The notes under the pieces are model-generated. The model searched no databases. It was not told the origin of the DNA and saw nothing but the letters and a program-made list of their open reading frames with translations. A stretch of DNA of 42,332 bases. Source: SZUA-584 sp041656035 (GTDB lineage: Bacteria > Bacillota > Clostridia > Christensenellales > SZUA-584). The stretch is taken from positions 1 to 42,332 of the forward strand of contig CAZPHS010000016.1 in the NCBI GenBank assembly GCA_964586785.1, in the 5' to 3' direction. Positions within the stretch are counted from its first letter, which is position 1. Every line of letters starts with the position of its first letter. The position numbers and the translations under genes were made by a program. Below, in pieces: positions 17,072 to 25,231 of the stretch.

Positions 17072-19743
17072 AAGCGATTATTTTTAATTCCGGCGTCGGA
17101 AAAAGAATGGGCGATTTTACGCGCAATAACCATAAATCCATGGCGAAGCTGGCTAACGGCGAAACCATTTTTGAGCGGCAGCTTAGAATACTTAGCGAAT
17201 GCGGTATAAACAGTTTTGTTGTAACCACCGGTCCTTTTGAAGAGCAGTTGAAGTCGGCCGCAAATCAAAGCCGATTTTCTCATATTCATTTTGAGTTTGT
17301 GAAAAACCCCAATTATGATAAAACAAACTATATTTATTCAATGCATCTTGCCCGAAAATATTTTGACGGCGATGCGCTTTTGCTGCATGGCGACCTTGTT
17401 TTCAACCGCGCTTTGGTTGAATCCATGCTGGCGGATAAGCGAACAGACTTGGCTTTGGTCAATAAGGAAAAGCCTCTGCCCGAAAAGGATTTTAAAGCGC
17501 GTTTGAAGGACGATATACTGCTTGAGGTATCAATAAATATTTTTGACGGTAACTGCTTCGCGTTTCAGCCGCTTTATAAGCTGGGCAAAAAAACGCTTGA
17601 CGCGTGGACGCGTAAAGTCGGAGAATTTATTGCCGCCGGAAACGATAAGGTGTACGCCGAAAACGCGCTTAACGATATAGCGCAAAACCTTGATATACGC
17701 GTTCTTTCATACGAAAACGACTATATTGACGAGGTGGACACGCCGGATGATTTGCTGCGTGTCTCGCGGGAAATAAGACAATACGATTTTGACGAGCAGC
17801 GGGTTTTCACGGAAACTTGCGATTTTCTGCTTTTGCCCGACATACTAAAAAAAAGCGGCGCCAAACGGCCTATGCTTGTTTGCGACGGCGTTTTCGGCAA
17901 ACTGTTTATAAGCCGGTATTTTGACAGCCTTAATATAGACTGTGTTAAATTCAGCGGCTTTTCGCCTAACCCCGTTTACGAAGAAGTTTCTGCCGGCACC
18001 GCGCTTTTCAAGCGGCAAAAGTGCGATTTTCTTATTTCAGTCGGAGGCGGCAGCGCGATAGATACCGCAAAAAACATAAAGCTTTTTTCGGCGCTTGATG
18101 AGAGCAAGAACTTTTTAGAGCAGCAGTTTGTATACTCCCCCGTCAAGCATATCGCCATGCCGACTACGGCCGGAACAGGCAGCGAATCGACACGTTTTTG
18201 CGTGCTCTATTACAAAGGCGAAAAACAGTCCATCGCGCACGACTGCGTTGTGCCAGAATACGTTATTCTTGAGCCGAAGCTTTTGGAAACGCTTCCGGCT
18301 TATCAAAAAAAAGCCACAATGATGGATGCGCTCTGCCAGTGCGTTGAGGCCATATGGTCGGTTAATTCCGACGAAAAATGCCGCGCCTACGCCAAGCGGG
18401 GAATAGAGCTTATACTCTCCGAAATGACCGGATACCTTTTAAATTCCAGGCAGAGCATGGCGGCCATGATGCTTGCCGCGAATTTAGCGGGCCGCGCCAT
18501 TAATATATCGCAAACAACGGCGGCGCACGCCATGAGCTACAAGCTAACGTCTGCATACGGCATATCGCACGGGCACGCGGTGACGCTTTGTCTCTCGCCG
18601 GTGTGGCGGCACATGATAAACGGCGCGGCAAGCGAAGCCAATGATTCTCTTTTATCGGCGTTTGACGCGATTTCGGGCGCGTTTGGCGTTCCTAATATAC
18701 GGCAGGCGCTGAGCATGTTCGACGGCATAGTCGATTTTCTCGAACTTGCCGCCCCGCAACTGAAAAACGCAGGGGATATAGATATGCTTACAAAATCCGT
18801 CAACCCTGTGCGGCTTTCCAACAATCCTGTCGCGCTTGATGAAGATACTATACGTGGCCTGTACAAAACCATATTTGCGGTCAACGAACAAAAACTGGTA
18901 CAGTCCAAAATTGACGCGCAAGACATAAAACAGCTTCAGGCGCTTGAGCTTGAGATACTGCTTATGCTCGACGGGTTCTGCAAAGATAACGGCATAACCT
19001 ATTACCTTGGCGAAGGCACGCTGCTCGGCGCGATAAGGCACGGCGGCTTTATACCGTGGGATGACGATGCCGATGTTCTTATGCCGCGCGAAGACTACGA
19101 TAAGTTTATCGCTCTGGCCATTAAAAAATTACCCCAAGGCTATAACATTGATTCCTTCGAAACCAACGGCAAGCACTGGGTGCTGGGCGCTAAGGTGCAA
19201 ATAACGCGCGACACAAAGTTTGTTCAAGAAAAGATGCGCGGCGTTTCCATGTACTGCGGACCTTATATAGACGTGTTCCCGCTTGATTACGCTCCAAAAA
19301 GATACTCTTTAAAGCAGCACGCGCAAACCATGAAAATAAACTCGCTTCGGCGCCTGCTGTTTATAAAAACCGGCTTTTCTCGCGTTATGAAAAAGAAGCT
19401 GCGCCGATACGCTTTACGCTTTGTCAGCCCGTTTGTCACAATAAAATGGATTCACAGAAAAATAGACAAGACGATGAGGAAATTTAACAGCCGCGGCGGC
19501 AACACGCACATGGTAAACCTATGCAGCTATTACCCCAAAGTTAAAGAGACGTTTCCCATATCATTTTACGGAAAACCCCGGCTTACGCCTTTTGACGGGC
19601 ATATGCTGCCCGTTCCGCGTATGGCGGAGTATATGCTTGCCACCATATACGGGGAAGGCTATATGCGCATACCCGCGCCGTATTTGCGCAAGAGGCATCA
19701 CGCGTTTACAATAGGCGATGATAAGGACATTGACGAGGAATAA
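17068..19743 (+). CDS. Three-domain phosphonate tailoring fusion: cytidylyltransferase, Fe-type alcohol dehydrogenase, LicD transferase
   Basis: 891 residues, three enzymes in one chain. Residues 1-235 are a nucleotidyltransferase of the LicC/PntC type (SGVGKRMG at 8-15; D109 in LLHGD; D224 in DEVDTPDD). Residues about 245-620 are an iron-type alcohol dehydrogenase with SVGGGSAIDTAKN near 323-335 and PTTAGTGSES near 364. Its metal positions are D420, Q424, H487 and H501. Residues about 628-885 are LicD (GEGTLLGAIRHGGF, 648-661; WDDDAD, 664-669). The likely order is reduction of phosphonoacetaldehyde to 2-hydroxyethylphosphonate, CMP activation, then transfer to a glycan. Translation starts at TTG (17068-17070), supported by AGGAG (17054-17058). 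Each family call is firm; the shared substrate is inferred from operon and fusion. Confidence 0.9.
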   Translation: MKAIIFNSGVGKRMGDFTRNNHKSMAKLANGETIFERQLRILSECGINSFVVTTGPFEEQLKSAANQSRFSHIHFEFVKNPNYDKTNYIYSMHLARKYFDGDALLLHGDLVFNRALVESMLADKRTDLALVNKEKPLPEKDFKARLKDDILLEVSINIFDGNCFAFQPLYKLGKKTLDAWTRKVGEFIAAGNDKVYAENALNDIAQNLDIRVLSYENDYIDEVDTPDDLLRVSREIRQYDFDEQRVFTETCDFLLLPDILKKSGAKRPMLVCDGVFGKLFISRYFDSLNIDCVKFSGFSPNPVYEEVSAGTALFKRQKCDFLISVGGGSAIDTAKNIKLFSALDESKNFLEQQFVYSPVKHIAMPTTAGTGSESTRFCVLYYKGEKQSIAHDCVVPEYVILEPKLLETLPAYQKKATMMDALCQCVEAIWSVNSDEKCRAYAKRGIELILSEMTGYLLNSRQSMAAMMLAANLAGRAINISQTTAAHAMSYKLTSAYGISHGHAVTLCLSPVWRHMINGAASEANDSLLSAFDAISGAFGVPNIRQALSMFDGIVDFLELAAPQLKNAGDIDMLTKSVNPVRLSNNPVALDEDTIRGLYKTIFAVNEQKLVQSKIDAQDIKQLQALELEILLMLDGFCKDNGITYYLGEGTLLGAIRHGGFIPWDDDADVLMPREDYDKFIALAIKKLPQGYNIDSFETNGKHWVLGAKVQITRDTKFVQEKMRGVSMYCGPYIDVFPLDYAPKRYSLKQHAQTMKINSLRRLLFIKTGFSRVMKKKLRRYALRFVSPFVTIKWIHRKIDKTMRKFNSRGGNTHMVNLCSYYPKVKETFPISFYGKPRLTPFDGHMLPVPRMAEYMLATIYGEGYMRIPAPYLRKRHHAFTIGDDKDIDEE

Positions 19744-20157
19744 TGCCTTTATTTAAAAAACCGCCGTTCTATTAATACGGCTTATACTTTCACTCGACAG
19801 CAAATACTACCTTAGCCATAACAGTTTTACCGTTAGGGCTTTTTCATTTTCCTTTGTAACATCATTATGCGTTTTATTTTGACGGTGCTCACTTACACTA
19901 TAAATATTTAATTAAATTATCATAACTCTAAATATGATTCTCCCCTCTTTTTACGACAGCCGCTCTTAATATTCCCGCGGTACGCAAAAGAAAAAAATGC
20001 GTTACTATCATATCTTTTGGCTGTCCATCATAACTTGAATATAACAGCCGATAGCTTGACCGCAAGTGAAACAACATCAGCCGCATAGTTAAAGAATAAT
20101 ATACGCAAGTTTAATTTTTCTTGGTATTGGGAACTCTTAAGAAAGCCGGGGGGGATT
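19744..20157 (+). other. 414-base region without a gene between the phosphonate operon and the exopolysaccharide pair
   Basis: AT-rich, with no credible open frame on either strand. It holds a weak hairpin near the left end and a G-rich ribosome binding site just before 20158. I could not identify a convincing promoter for the downstream gene. Confidence 0.5.
19814..19844 (+). terminator. Possible terminator of the phosphonate operon
   Basis: An imperfect hairpin (AGCC with AAC, pairing to GTT and GGCT) is followed by TTTTT, about 70 bases after the fusion gene's stop. The stem is short and interrupted. Confidence 0.4.
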
Positions 20158-22155
20158 ATGAAAATTAACAGCCCAAAAGTTACTCTTTTTTTAACACTGT
20201 TTTTAACAGCGCTGACGGTTCTTCTCAACGTCCAGTTTTATTTGCTTGCCGACAAACTCGGCCAAACCCGGGAGGCGGCGAATATATCCGCCGGTTTGGC
20301 GGAGCGGGACGTAAGCGAAACCGCGTCATTTGAATATCCGCGGCAAAACAATCTGCTGCCCGTAAAGCAGCTTCTCCAAAACCGCGCGAAAATTGATGAT
20401 TTCCTTATGCCTTCACTTTGGAGCGGAACATCAATAAAAACCGATACTGACGGCTGCGTTAGCCTTTGCGGCGCGTCGTCCGCCAGCATGTCAAGAAAGT
20501 TCGACGGCTTTATAAGCCTTTCCGCTTATTTGTTTCTCGATATTACCGTGGAAAATCCGGATAATATAAGCTGGGCGACGCTGTACCTCATGGAAGATTT
20601 AAGCTATGCCAATTATTTTGAATGCAACCTGCTTCCGCTTTTATCGCAGGGCGAAAACGAAATAATCATAAACAAAGCGGATTTCACCATCGGTACGGGC
20701 GTGCCCGACTGGAATAAAATCAGTACGGTAAAAATAGCTTTTGAAACTAAAGACGGGCTTGCCTCCACTCTGACGGTTCGTGAAATAAGCACATACGGGG
20801 CATATCCGCTTTGCAGCATATGGTTTGACGACGGTTGGGAATCCACATACTCGGCGGCTTATCCCATCATGGAGCGGCATAGCATTAAAGGCGTTCTCTC
20901 GGTGGTAAGCGCGCAGGTAAACCTGCCTTCGTTCTGCGGCGACGCCGAGCTGGAACAAATGTACGAATCCGGCTGGGATTTTGTCAATCATACAAACCTG
21001 CATAAAGATTTGGGCAGCCTTGAAGCAAAAGAAGTTGAAGCCGAAATTAAAACCTGTTTTGAGTATCTTGAGTCTAAAGGATACACCCGCGCCTTAGATC
21101 ATTTTGTACCCCCGTACTGCAGCACCAATGACGCTATAGATGAAATTATCTCAAGTTACGCCGTTACCTCAAGGCCAAGCTGGACGAAATTTAATCGCCT
21201 GCCGATTGCAAACCCTCTAAAGCTTGGGTTTATGGAAGCCGCCGCCGACGTTCCCCCCGAGACTGTTTTCGAATGGATAGACCACGCCATAGAAAACGAG
21301 CTGTGGCTTGTGCTGCTGTTCCATTCTATAGAAACACCGGCAGATACGTCAACAAAATACGCCGTTGAGAACTTTAGAAAGATAGTCGAGTACCTCTCGT
21401 CAAAACAATCCCAGATAAAGTGCGTCACAATTTCCGAAGTCTACAACGCCGATATAATAAAACAGGCGCCAGAGACACAAACCGTTGCCGATGAATGGAA
21501 TCTTGAATGGGAGGACAATTTCGACGGCAGCGCGCTTAACGAGAATATTTGGAACACCGTTGACTTTAAGCCTTTTAAGAACAACGAGCTTCAAACCTAC
21601 AGAACTGAAAATGTCTCTGTCGGCGACGGATATCTTAAGCTGATAAGCGATAAAGTTGACGGCAAATATTATTCCGGCGCGGTCACCTCCGACAATAAGA
21701 AGCTGCCCTTATACGGCAAAGTTGAAATAAAAGCCAAACTGCCATGCGGGAAAGGCCTTTTCCCCGCATTTTGGATGGCGCCGTCTTCGGGTTCGCTTCT
21801 GCCCGAAATTGATATCGTTGAATTTTTGGGGCACGAGCCGGGCACCATTTGGCATGTTATGCATTACCTGCTCGGCGATAAAAGACATACCTTTCATGTC
21901 TCGCATAAAGGCAAAGATTATACGCGGGATTTTCACGTCTTTTCGCTTGAGTGGACTGACAAAAGCGTTACATGGCTAATTGACGGTGTTAAAACATATT
22001 CTGTTGAAACAAACATACCCGACTGCAAGATGTTTCTTTATATAAATACCGCCGTCGGCGGAAACTGGCCGGGCAAGCCCGACAAAAATACCGTCTTCCC
22101 GCAAACAACGCTTATTGACTACGTTAAATATTATTCTTGGAGTGCAAATGTATGA
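20158..22155 (+). CDS. Membrane-anchored polysaccharide deacetylase fused to a GH16 glycoside hydrolase
   Basis: 665 residues. An N-terminal signal anchor (8-31) puts the rest outside. Residues about 80-215 look like a beta-sandwich (CBM-like). A NodB-type carbohydrate esterase 4 domain follows (about 217-430) with D224-D225 (IWFDDGW), the zinc pair H278 and H282 (NHTNLH), PPY (318-320) and H389 (LLFHS). The C-terminus (about 447-665) is GH16 with an intact EIDIVE motif (nucleophile E550, D552, acid/base E555). The first half would remove N-acetyl groups and the second cut a beta-glycan. PgaB and PelA likewise join deacetylase and hydrolase domains, but not of family GH16. The stop overlaps the next start (ATGA), so a joint role with the synthase is likely. 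Confidence 0.9.
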   Translation: MKINSPKVTLFLTLFLTALTVLLNVQFYLLADKLGQTREAANISAGLAERDVSETASFEYPRQNNLLPVKQLLQNRAKIDDFLMPSLWSGTSIKTDTDGCVSLCGASSASMSRKFDGFISLSAYLFLDITVENPDNISWATLYLMEDLSYANYFECNLLPLLSQGENEIIINKADFTIGTGVPDWNKISTVKIAFETKDGLASTLTVREISTYGAYPLCSIWFDDGWESTYSAAYPIMERHSIKGVLSVVSAQVNLPSFCGDAELEQMYESGWDFVNHTNLHKDLGSLEAKEVEAEIKTCFEYLESKGYTRALDHFVPPYCSTNDAIDEIISSYAVTSRPSWTKFNRLPIANPLKLGFMEAAADVPPETVFEWIDHAIENELWLVLLFHSIETPADTSTKYAVENFRKIVEYLSSKQSQIKCVTISEVYNADIIKQAPETQTVADEWNLEWEDNFDGSALNENIWNTVDFKPFKNNELQTYRTENVSVGDGYLKLISDKVDGKYYSGAVTSDNKKLPLYGKVEIKAKLPCGKGLFPAFWMAPSSGSLLPEIDIVEFLGHEPGTIWHVMHYLLGDKRHTFHVSHKGKDYTRDFHVFSLEWTDKSVTWLIDGVKTYSVETNIPDCKMFLYINTAVGGNWPGKPDKNTVFPQTTLIDYVKYYSWSANV

Positions 22156-23543
22156 TTTATTTCGGCGTCTTTTTATTCGTTCTTTTTCTTGTGTTCAAGT
22201 GCATGTATATACTTTTTCCGCTTAGCAAAAGAAATCACAAAAACCTTGACCAAAAAATACAAAGCTTTAAAAGCTTCGCTTTGCTCGTTCCGGCACATAA
22301 TGAGGAAAGCGTTATAATAAACTGCCTGCGCTCGTTAAAAGAGCTCCAATATCCAAACTATAGCGTCTACATAATTGACGACGGCTCAACCGACGGCACA
22401 TTCGATGTGGTAAACAAGTTTTTAAATCTTGTTCCGGCGCGGCTGGAAGAAGATAGCCGGCTCGAGTATCAGCCTATAACAGCCAAGTACCGCTCTTCCG
22501 TCTGCCCCAATTTCTACTTAATAAGCAAAGAAAACGGCGGAAAAGCCGATGCGCTTAACGCGGGCATATCGTGCTGCTCCCAGCAGATTGTCGTAACGCT
22601 TGACGCGGACTGCTTTATAAAGCGCGACGCGCTCAGCGTTATGAACAAGGCGTTTCAAAACAGGCGCTTGGTTGCGGCGGGCGGAACAGTTCATATAACG
22701 CAAAGTGTCAACAACGAAGAAAAGCTTATATTCAAGCTTAAGAATTTGATCAGATACCAGGTAATTCAATATCTGAACGCTTTTTATCTGCACAAATTTA
22801 CACAATCAAGTTTCAAATCGCTGATTGTCATATCCGGAGCTTTCGGCGCGTTTAAAAGAAAACTGCTTATCGAAATTAACGGATACAGAAAGTCTGTCGG
22901 CGAGGACATGGACATTACCTTAAAGATTCACCGTTATATTAAACAGCACAAAAAAAGATATGAAATGCTATATGTGCCCAAAAGCGTGTGTTATACGGAA
23001 TGCCCCGAAAACTTTAATAATCTTATGCGGCAGCGTATAAGATGGCAAAAAGCGTTTATAGATTGTACCGCGAAATACGGCCTGCAGATGTTTAGGAAGT
23101 TTAATATAGGCGTTTCCATTTTCTTTGTTTTTGATTATCTGATACTCGGTACGCTGACATCTTTTCTGCTGCTGCTTATGCCCGTTTACTTTGCGCTGAA
23201 CTTTAATCTGCCCGTAGTGTTTCTTATAATCTTTACTGTGGATTTTATACTCGGTATCACAGAATGCGCCGTCTCCAAAAAAATCGCGGCGCGGTACAGC
23301 TTTACATTCCGTAAATCGGATAATGTTCGCGTCGGGTTTTATATTCCGTTTAAAATATTGATACTCCGTTTTATAAACATACTTTTTATAGTCGCCGGAA
23401 CGATATCGTATTTTTTTAACAAGCATAAATGGAATCAGGCGAAACGATTGGGAAGATGTTTTTCCGAAGCCGACAAGCTGTTTTCAACCGACAAAATGCA
23501 AGATATACCCGAGCATGGTTTGACATCCGCCAATAACAGTTAA
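22152..23543 (+). CDS. Processive family 2 glycosyltransferase (PgaC/IcaA- or hyaluronan-synthase-like)
   Basis: 463 residues. A membrane helix at 1-23 precedes a GT-A domain with DDGSTD (76-81), DADC (151-154), the catalytic base in GEDMD (D252) and the processive-synthase motif QRIRW (294-298). At least three more hydrophobic helices follow (about 322-350, 353-372 and 395-425), as in synthases that polymerise and export in one step. The donor sugar is unknown; GlcNAc would agree with the deacetylase next door. The start is ATG 22152, overlapping the previous stop (ATGA) with GGAG (22139-22142) upstream; a TTG five codons earlier is less likely. The C-terminal tail (about 430-463) is polar. 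Confidence 0.92.
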   Translation: MIYFGVFLFVLFLVFKCMYILFPLSKRNHKNLDQKIQSFKSFALLVPAHNEESVIINCLRSLKELQYPNYSVYIIDDGSTDGTFDVVNKFLNLVPARLEEDSRLEYQPITAKYRSSVCPNFYLISKENGGKADALNAGISCCSQQIVVTLDADCFIKRDALSVMNKAFQNRRLVAAGGTVHITQSVNNEEKLIFKLKNLIRYQVIQYLNAFYLHKFTQSSFKSLIVISGAFGAFKRKLLIEINGYRKSVGEDMDITLKIHRYIKQHKKRYEMLYVPKSVCYTECPENFNNLMRQRIRWQKAFIDCTAKYGLQMFRKFNIGVSIFFVFDYLILGTLTSFLLLLMPVYFALNFNLPVVFLIIFTVDFILGITECAVSKKIAARYSFTFRKSDNVRVGFYIPFKILILRFINILFIVAGTISYFFNKHKWNQAKRLGRCFSEADKLFSTDKMQDIPEHGLTSANNS

Positions 23544-23551
23544 TTGTTATT
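23532..23551 (+). terminator. Weak inverted repeat at the end of the GT2 gene
   Basis: AATAACA and TGTTATT form a perfect 7-bp A+T stem around the stop codon, with no T tract after it. A terminator role is doubtful. Confidence 0.25.
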
Positions 23552-23609
23552 GTTATGCTCCCACAGCCGTATTATTTGGCCGTTATACTTACTCTTTCTC
23601 CTTTTTGGG

Positions 23610-23615
23610 TATAAT
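23610..23615 (+). promoter_or_regulatory. Candidate -10 box of the racemase / acetyltransferase pair
   Basis: A perfect TATAAT stands about 50 bases before the chosen TTG start. No good -35 lies at the standard distance, so only the -10 is marked. Confidence 0.35.
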
Positions 23616-23666
23616 TAAACCGCCTTTTACGGTAAAATGAGCAAAAATAACAAAGGAGCTGATGGT

Positions 23667-24776
23667 TTGGATGCACCGCGTCTGGATATAGATTTAACAA
23701 AAATCAAAAATAACGCCAAGACTATAGTAGAGCTGTGCAACAAAAGGGGGATAGATGTTGTAGGGGTAACCAAGGGGGTATCGGGCATGCCCGAGGTAGG
23801 CAAAGCCATGCTCGAAGGCGGCGTATGCGCTTTGGCTGACGCCAGGATGAGAAACATAATCAAATTAAGAAAATCGGGTATCACGTCGGAAATTATGATG
23901 CTAAGGCTTCCGCGAATCAGCAGCGTTAAGGCAATAGTCAAGCATACGGATTTAAGCTTTAACTCTGAAATAAATATGATACGTTCTTTAGCCGATAAGA
24001 GCCGCGCTTTGTCCGCATCACACCGTATTATACTTATGACGGATATAGGCGACTTGCGCGAAGGTATTATGTATACGCAAGTTATGCACATAATAAAGCG
24101 TATACTCTCATTAAAAGGGATAGAATTGTGCGGTATCGGCACAAATGTGGGGTGCTACGGGGGAGTGCTTCCTTCGGAAGAAAACATGGGGCTTCTGGCT
24201 AAAATTGTTCGAGATATTCGCTATAAATATTCGATACCGATTCCTGTTGTATCTATCGGGGGCACAAACTGTCTTTCACTTATTTCAAACGGCAATATGC
24301 CAAAAGAGATAAATCAGATTCGTGTCGGAGAAGGTATACTCCTTGGAAGGGACAGCGCGCACAATGCCATAATTGACGGTACAAGCCAGGACGCGTTTAA
24401 GCTGGCGGCCGATATTGTCGAAATAAAAAATAAACCTTCCATGCCCATTGGCAGCATTGGCAAGGACGCGTTCGGCAATACCCCGAAGTTTAAGGACAAG
24501 GGCGTGCGCCGGAAAGCCCTTATAGCTTTAGGAAAGCAGGACGCCCGCTTGTCCGGACTGTTGCCGATTGACAAAAAAATAAAAATACTCGGCGGAAGCA
24601 GCGATTATATAATTATAGATATCAACGACAGCGATTTTGATTACGCGCTGGGAGACGAGATTCATTTTCATCTGCTTTACCCCGGTCTGCTGTCCGTGTC
24701 TACGTCGCCTTTCGTTGGTCACCATTTCCCGGAGGATATTTATAATGAAAATCAGTGTCCGGCAAGTACAATATAA
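23667..24776 (+). CDS. PLP-dependent ornithine/alanine racemase-like enzyme
   Basis: 369 residues of the alanine/ornithine racemase family, fold type III. The PRLDIDLTKIKNNA start and GVTKGV, with PLP-lysine K36, match the Orr branch and not classical Alr. Barrel features continue with MTDIGDLREGIM and GIGTNVGCYGG. Orr enzymes interconvert L- and D-ornithine during amino-acid fermentation; the substrate here is unproven, and alanine or another basic amino acid is possible. I chose the TTG at 23667 because AAAGGAG ends 9 bases before it and homologues begin at PRL; the upstream ATG (23637) has no ribosome binding site. The coding region overlaps the following acetyltransferase gene by 32 bases. 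Confidence 0.82.
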   Translation: MDAPRLDIDLTKIKNNAKTIVELCNKRGIDVVGVTKGVSGMPEVGKAMLEGGVCALADARMRNIIKLRKSGITSEIMMLRLPRISSVKAIVKHTDLSFNSEINMIRSLADKSRALSASHRIILMTDIGDLREGIMYTQVMHIIKRILSLKGIELCGIGTNVGCYGGVLPSEENMGLLAKIVRDIRYKYSIPIPVVSIGGTNCLSLISNGNMPKEINQIRVGEGILLGRDSAHNAIIDGTSQDAFKLAADIVEIKNKPSMPIGSIGKDAFGNTPKFKDKGVRRKALIALGKQDARLSGLLPIDKKIKILGGSSDYIIIDINDSDFDYALGDEIHFHLLYPGLLSVSTSPFVGHHFPEDIYNENQCPASTI

Positions 24777-25200
24777 CGATGCCAAAATCGTTAAGCGGCT
24801 TATAGAAATTGAAAAACAAGCCTTTGGCGGCGCCGGCCTTGACGAATGGAATCTTGTGCCTTACATACGTCACGGCAAGGTTGCGGCGCTTTGGACGGAT
24901 GGCAAAATTATAGGCGGGGCTCAATTTATTCGCGACTGGAATGAAGTATCACGCGCCTATCTTATAGGCATTGCCATTGATTCCGCTTACCGGGGCAAAG
25001 GCCTCGGCACACGTTTTTTGGAAGAATGCATAAAGCTGCTGAAAGCCGACGGTATAAAATGCGTGGAATTGACCGTAGAATCTAATAACACCGGCGCTGT
25101 CAATGTGTATCAAAACAAGCTTGGGTTCATCACCGCCTGCGCAAGAAAGGACGAGTACGGCACAGGCGAAGACAGGCTTGTTATGGAGCTGACGCTATAA
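24745..25200 (+). CDS. GNAT-family N-acetyltransferase
   Basis: 151 residues with the GNAT fold. Motif A is recognisable as IAIDSAYRGKGLGTRFLEE (R/QxxGxG/A acetyl-CoA loop), followed by VELTVESNNTGAVNVYQ and KLGF in motif B. The ATG (24745) is preceded by GGAGGA (24731-24736) inside the racemase gene, so the two are co-expressed. Acceptor unknown. The pairing suggests acetylation of the racemised amino acid or a related amine, but that is inference. Confidence 0.88.
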   Translation: MKISVRQVQYNDAKIVKRLIEIEKQAFGGAGLDEWNLVPYIRHGKVAALWTDGKIIGGAQFIRDWNEVSRAYLIGIAIDSAYRGKGLGTRFLEECIKLLKADGIKCVELTVESNNTGAVNVYQNKLGFITACARKDEYGTGEDRLVMELTL

Positions 25201-25231
25201 CATTATAGAGCGGCTTTGCCGTGGCCAAAAA

